From NCBI GenBank assembly GCA_964417835.1, contig CAYQJD010000021.1, forward strand, positions 1 through 16,198: 16,198 nt of DNA, written 5' to 3'. Position numbers and translations under genes: made by a program. Position 1 is the first letter of the stretch, and each line of letters opens with the position of its first letter. The notes beneath the pieces are model-generated. The model ran no database searches. It had not been told where the DNA came from and worked only from the letters and a program-made list of their open reading frames with translations. Of this stretch, positions 14,301 to 16,198 are shown piece after piece. The stretch is from UMGS1124 sp964417835 (GTDB lineage Bacteria > Bacillota_I > Bacilli_A > RF39 > UBA660).

Positions 14301-14324
14301 AATAAAAAGAGAGTTATTTCTCTA
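14301..14324 (-). terminator. Probable terminator after the YtxH-like gene
   Basis: On the minus strand, AGAGA pairs with TCTCT around a 6-base loop and is followed by TTTTATTTT. The stem overlaps the stop codon of the YtxH-like gene. It is short, but the position and T-run fit an intrinsic terminator that separates this cluster from rpoZ. Confidence 0.45.
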
Positions 14325-14706
14325 ATTTTTCTGTAATAGAGTTTAATACATCTATTGCAGTTAATCTTATTTCATCTGCTGCTTTTTCTAAAACAGGAGT
14401 CCCTTTTTTAACAGCATATTTGTATAATTCTTCACTCTTTTTTACAATTTGCTTTCCTTTATCTTTTGCGATTTTTAAAACTTTTTCTTTATCTAAGTCT
14501 TCTAAATCTTTTTTAATATCATCAATTTGTTTTTGAATTGTATTTTTTATATCTTCAGCATCTACATTTTTTAAACTATTATACATATCTGTAAGTTTAC
14601 CTTTTAATTTTTTTCTAGTTTCTCTACCTTTTTCTGGGGCAAAAAGCATTCCTAAACCTACACCTATTCCTACACCTGCCATTATCTTTCCAACATTTTT
14701 ACTCAT
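14314..14706 (-). CDS. YtxH-like envelope/general stress protein
   Basis: 130 residues from ATG 14704-14706, chosen because AAGGATGA precedes it at good spacing. A second ATG four codons upstream (14718) is less well placed. The N-terminus carries the YtxH family pattern: a glycine-rich hydrophobic segment (VGKIMAGVGIGVGLGMLFAP) followed by EKGRETRKKLKGK. The rest is a long charged amphipathic region, rich in Lys, Asp and Glu, with coiled-coil character, including several DIKKDLEDLDKEK-type heptads. The single hydrophobic segment suggests membrane association with a cytoplasmic or peripheral helical rod. The molecular function of the YtxH family is not established. Its start overlaps the end of the small membrane protein gene by 8 bp. 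These two families are often neighbours in Firmicutes (ytxG-ytxH), so they probably work together. Confidence 0.8.
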   Translation of the reverse strand: MSKNVGKIMAGVGIGVGLGMLFAPEKGRETRKKLKGKLTDMYNSLKNVDAEDIKNTIQKQIDDIKKDLEDLDKEKVLKIAKDKGKQIVKKSEELYKYAVKKGTPVLEKAADEIRLTAIDVLNSITEKLEK

Positions 14707-14980
14707 TTGATTTATCATCCTTTCTTCTATTAATAATTTTATTCACAAAATTCATTATACATTCCACAACTCCAACTATTATACTACTAAATTTTTCACT
14801 AGTAATATTTACTAATTTAAATATAGAATCAAATGAACTTACTTTACCTTGAATATCATCCACTAACTTATTTGTTTTATCTACAATCAATATTACTTTA
14901 ATTCCCAAAATTATCAATATTATTAAAAGAATTATTAATAATATATATATAGCTACTGGCAACATTTCTATAAAAGTCAT
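14699..14980 (-). CDS. Small membrane protein, YtxG/DUF948-like
   Basis: 93 residues. ATG 14978-14980 has GGGAG about 7 bp upstream, and the gene starts 2 bp after the preceding stop. A strong hydrophobic helix (about 8-32: a run of Leu and Ile after MLPVAIY) is followed by VDKTNKLVDDIQGKVSSFDSIFKLVN, a helix with regular hydrophobic spacing, and a second moderately hydrophobic stretch (SSIIVGVVECIMNFVNKII). It ends in a basic/acidic tail. This layout, one N-terminal membrane helix and then a coiled coil with a V/I DDI pattern, matches YtxG/DUF948 proteins, which sit beside YtxH genes in other Firmicutes. The adjacent, overlapping YtxH-like gene supports the call. The function is unknown. The label rests on layout and context rather than on a catalytic motif. 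Confidence 0.6.
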   Translation of the reverse strand: MTFIEMLPVAIYILLIILLIILIILGIKVILIVDKTNKLVDDIQGKVSSFDSIFKLVNITSEKFSSIIVGVVECIMNFVNKIINRRKDDKSNE

Positions 14981-14982
14981 AT

Positions 14983-15819
14983 TTATTCTCCCTTTTCTTC
15001 ATACATAGAATCAATTAAACTAAATAAATCTGCTTCTTCATCATCAATTTCTTCATCGATTATATTATCTTCTTTATTATTATTATTCAATAAATCTTCA
15101 ATAGAATTTTTAGGTTCTTCTGCAATATCGATTGTATTATTATTATTTTCATCTTCATCTACAATTATACTACCAATTTCTTCTATATCAGGTTTGACAC
15201 TATCTTCTTCTATTAATTCACCAATAGTTTTTAGCTTATCGATTGGAGCTTCTACAACAACATTTTGATTTTTAACTTCTTTTTCTACAATAATTTCTTT
15301 AGTATTACCTAATAAATTTTGTTCTAAGTCATCTTCTAAAGATCCAAAAGCTCGTTTTCTTACCTCTTCTAAAGTTAACTCACTTGGTTTTCTTAAAACA
15401 TCTTTTTTTACTATAACATCTTCTTTTTTATAATTTTGATCAAGAACTCCATATACTGGTGATATTATAGGCGTAGGTTTAAAACGTTTTTTCTCTTCCT
15501 TCTTATTTAAAAAATCAGTATAATCTCTAACATCTTTCTTTTTCTCAATAACTTTTTTTTCTTCAACGTGAGTTCTTATAGGTATCGTATCTTCTATATC
15601 CTCATCATCATTAAAATCTACTGGAAATGTAAAAGTTGTTTCTGATTTATAATTTGTTTTATCACTAAAATCATCTTTAGGAACTTTTATTTCTTTAATA
15701 GAATCATCTTCTTTACCTTCTTTTTTTACTTCATCTACTTTAGGTTCACTTTTTATTTCAGGTATTTCAATTTCTTCCTCATCAAACAAAATTCCCTTTA
15801 TTTTATTTATAAAACCCAT
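14983..15819 (-). CDS. Acidic, low-complexity protein of unknown function
   Basis: 278 residues. ATG 15817-15819 follows AGAGG by about 9 bp. There is no signal peptide or membrane helix. Most of the chain is charged and of low complexity (blocks of Glu/Lys, Asp/Glu and Asn), so it is probably disordered. Three islands look more conserved: the start MGFINKIKGILFDEEE, which could be an amphipathic membrane-targeting helix; the centre RFKPTPIISPVYGVLDQNYKKEDV (about residues 112-135); and an LTLEEVRKRAFGSLEDDLEQNLLG helix (about 148-171). The acidic C-terminus EEADLFSLIDSMYEEKGE could be a short docking motif. No enzyme family is recognised. It is 2 bp from the small membrane protein gene and 14 bp after the partial gene to the right, so all are one operon. 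A scaffold or adaptor role would fit but is not shown. Confidence 0.65.
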   Translation of the reverse strand: MGFINKIKGILFDEEEIEIPEIKSEPKVDEVKKEGKEDDSIKEIKVPKDDFSDKTNYKSETTFTFPVDFNDDEDIEDTIPIRTHVEEKKVIEKKKDVRDYTDFLNKKEEKKRFKPTPIISPVYGVLDQNYKKEDVIVKKDVLRKPSELTLEEVRKRAFGSLEDDLEQNLLGNTKEIIVEKEVKNQNVVVEAPIDKLKTIGELIEEDSVKPDIEEIGSIIVDEDENNNNTIDIAEEPKNSIEDLLNNNNKEDNIIDEEIDDEEADLFSLIDSMYEEKGE

Positions 15820-15833
15820 AAAAATTTTCCTCT

Positions 15834-16198
15834 CTAATTGATAACATCATAATCTGGTATATCATTTTCTTCTTCATAGTAGTCATATTCTTCAATAATA
15901 TCTAAAAAATCATCATTTTTAGAATAATCGTCAAATATATTTAATTTTTCTTCATTATTATTAATAATATTATCCCCTACTAAATTCTTAATTATATCAT
16001 TATTATATTTTATAGTAGATAATATAATAATTGAATTATTAATAGCTTCATTAATAGAGCTTTTATATACCTTCACTTCTATTTTAGCATAATTATACAT
16101 AATTTCAACTAAGTATTTATTATTATTCTCTGTCACATTCAAATATCCATTTAAACCATTATTATTAAAAGCATAACTTATATAATTATTGCTTTCTT
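15834..16198 (-). CDS. Partial acidic protein of unknown function (N-terminus outside the window)
   Basis: The minus-strand frame is open from the right edge to a TAG at 15834-15836, at least 121 residues. A TTG at 16140-16142 could be taken as a start, but the same frame continues upstream without a stop (reading about SNNYISYAFNNNGLNGYL) to the window end, so the gene most likely begins outside. The visible part has a beta-like stretch (KYLVEIMYNYAKIEVKVYK), a helix (SSINEAINNSIIILSTIKYN) and a very acidic C-terminus rich in Asp, Glu and Tyr. No family is recognised. It is the most upstream visible gene of the cluster that continues with the acidic, membrane and YtxH-like proteins. Confidence 0.55.
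   Translation of the reverse strand, partial: ESNNYISYAFNNNGLNGYLNVTENNNKYLVEIMYNYAKIEVKVYKSSINEAINNSIIILSTIKYNNDIIKNLVGDNIINNNEEKLNIFDDYSKNDDFLDIIEEYDYYEEENDIPDYDVIN

Noticed and set aside
1..16198. Mycoplasma-type genetic code (TGA as Trp)
   Set aside because: Tryptophan is encoded by TGG where conserved Trp are expected, and TGA ends rsgA exactly at the overlap with rpe. PASTA kinase genes also argue for a walled cell.

Overview
The window is very AT-rich, densely packed and almost entirely coded on the minus strand. It reads like a low-GC Firmicutes/Bacilli genome, probably one of the reduced, uncultured gut lineages close to Mollicutes. That placement is an inference from base composition, the rlmN-prpC-prkC-rsgA-rpe cluster, the SipW-type signal peptide and the rpoZ and YtxH-like proteins. 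TGA serves as a stop (rsgA, for example, ends in an ATGA overlap with rpe), so the standard bacterial code applies rather than code 4.

Layout from left to right. (1) 1-177 is a trigger factor fragment on the plus strand that breaks off near base 150. (2) 129-3750 holds a very large sigma-70-like protein (1120 aa) with unusual N- and C-terminal extensions, followed 10 bp downstream by a small protein resembling one of its tail modules. (3) 3904-4272 is a HIT-family protein on the plus strand, ending in a bidirectional terminator. (4) 4331-9297 is a housekeeping operon, rlmN-prpC-prkC-rsgA-rpe, with overlaps or gaps of a few bases: a radical-SAM RNA methyltransferase, a PP2C phosphatase, a PASTA-domain Ser/Thr kinase, a ribosome-assembly GTPase and a pentose-phosphate epimerase. 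(5) 9372-13876 is a complete diversity-generating retroelement (DGR). (6) 14022-16198 holds rpoZ, a YtxH-like protein, a small membrane protein and two acidic proteins of unknown function, the last running off the window.

The DGR is the most striking system. In transcription order (right to left) it has a 727-aa exported variable protein with a SipW-type signal peptide and a C-terminal variable repeat (VR); a non-coding cassette with three tandem, diverged template repeats (TR-C, TR-B, TR-A); an Avd-like accessory protein; and a reverse transcriptase with the DGR-type IGxxxSQ motif and a YMDD active site. Base by base, the VR differs from TR-C at 14 of 30 template adenines but at only 2 of 83 other positions, the signature of adenine-directed mutagenic retrohoming. 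One of the two exceptions is explained if the 3' end of the VR was written from TR-A or TR-B. The three templates differ at the codons that decide which residues can vary, so the cassette looks like a set of alternative mutability masks sharing one 3' homing sequence. Each template is preceded by a related leader and a GATTAG/CTAATC-type element.

The second unusual item is the sigma factor. It has a recognisable sigma core (regions 1.2 to 4, about residues 186-455), a longer than usual turn in the region 4 helix-turn-helix, and about 665 further residues made of repeated helical modules and TPR-like helices.
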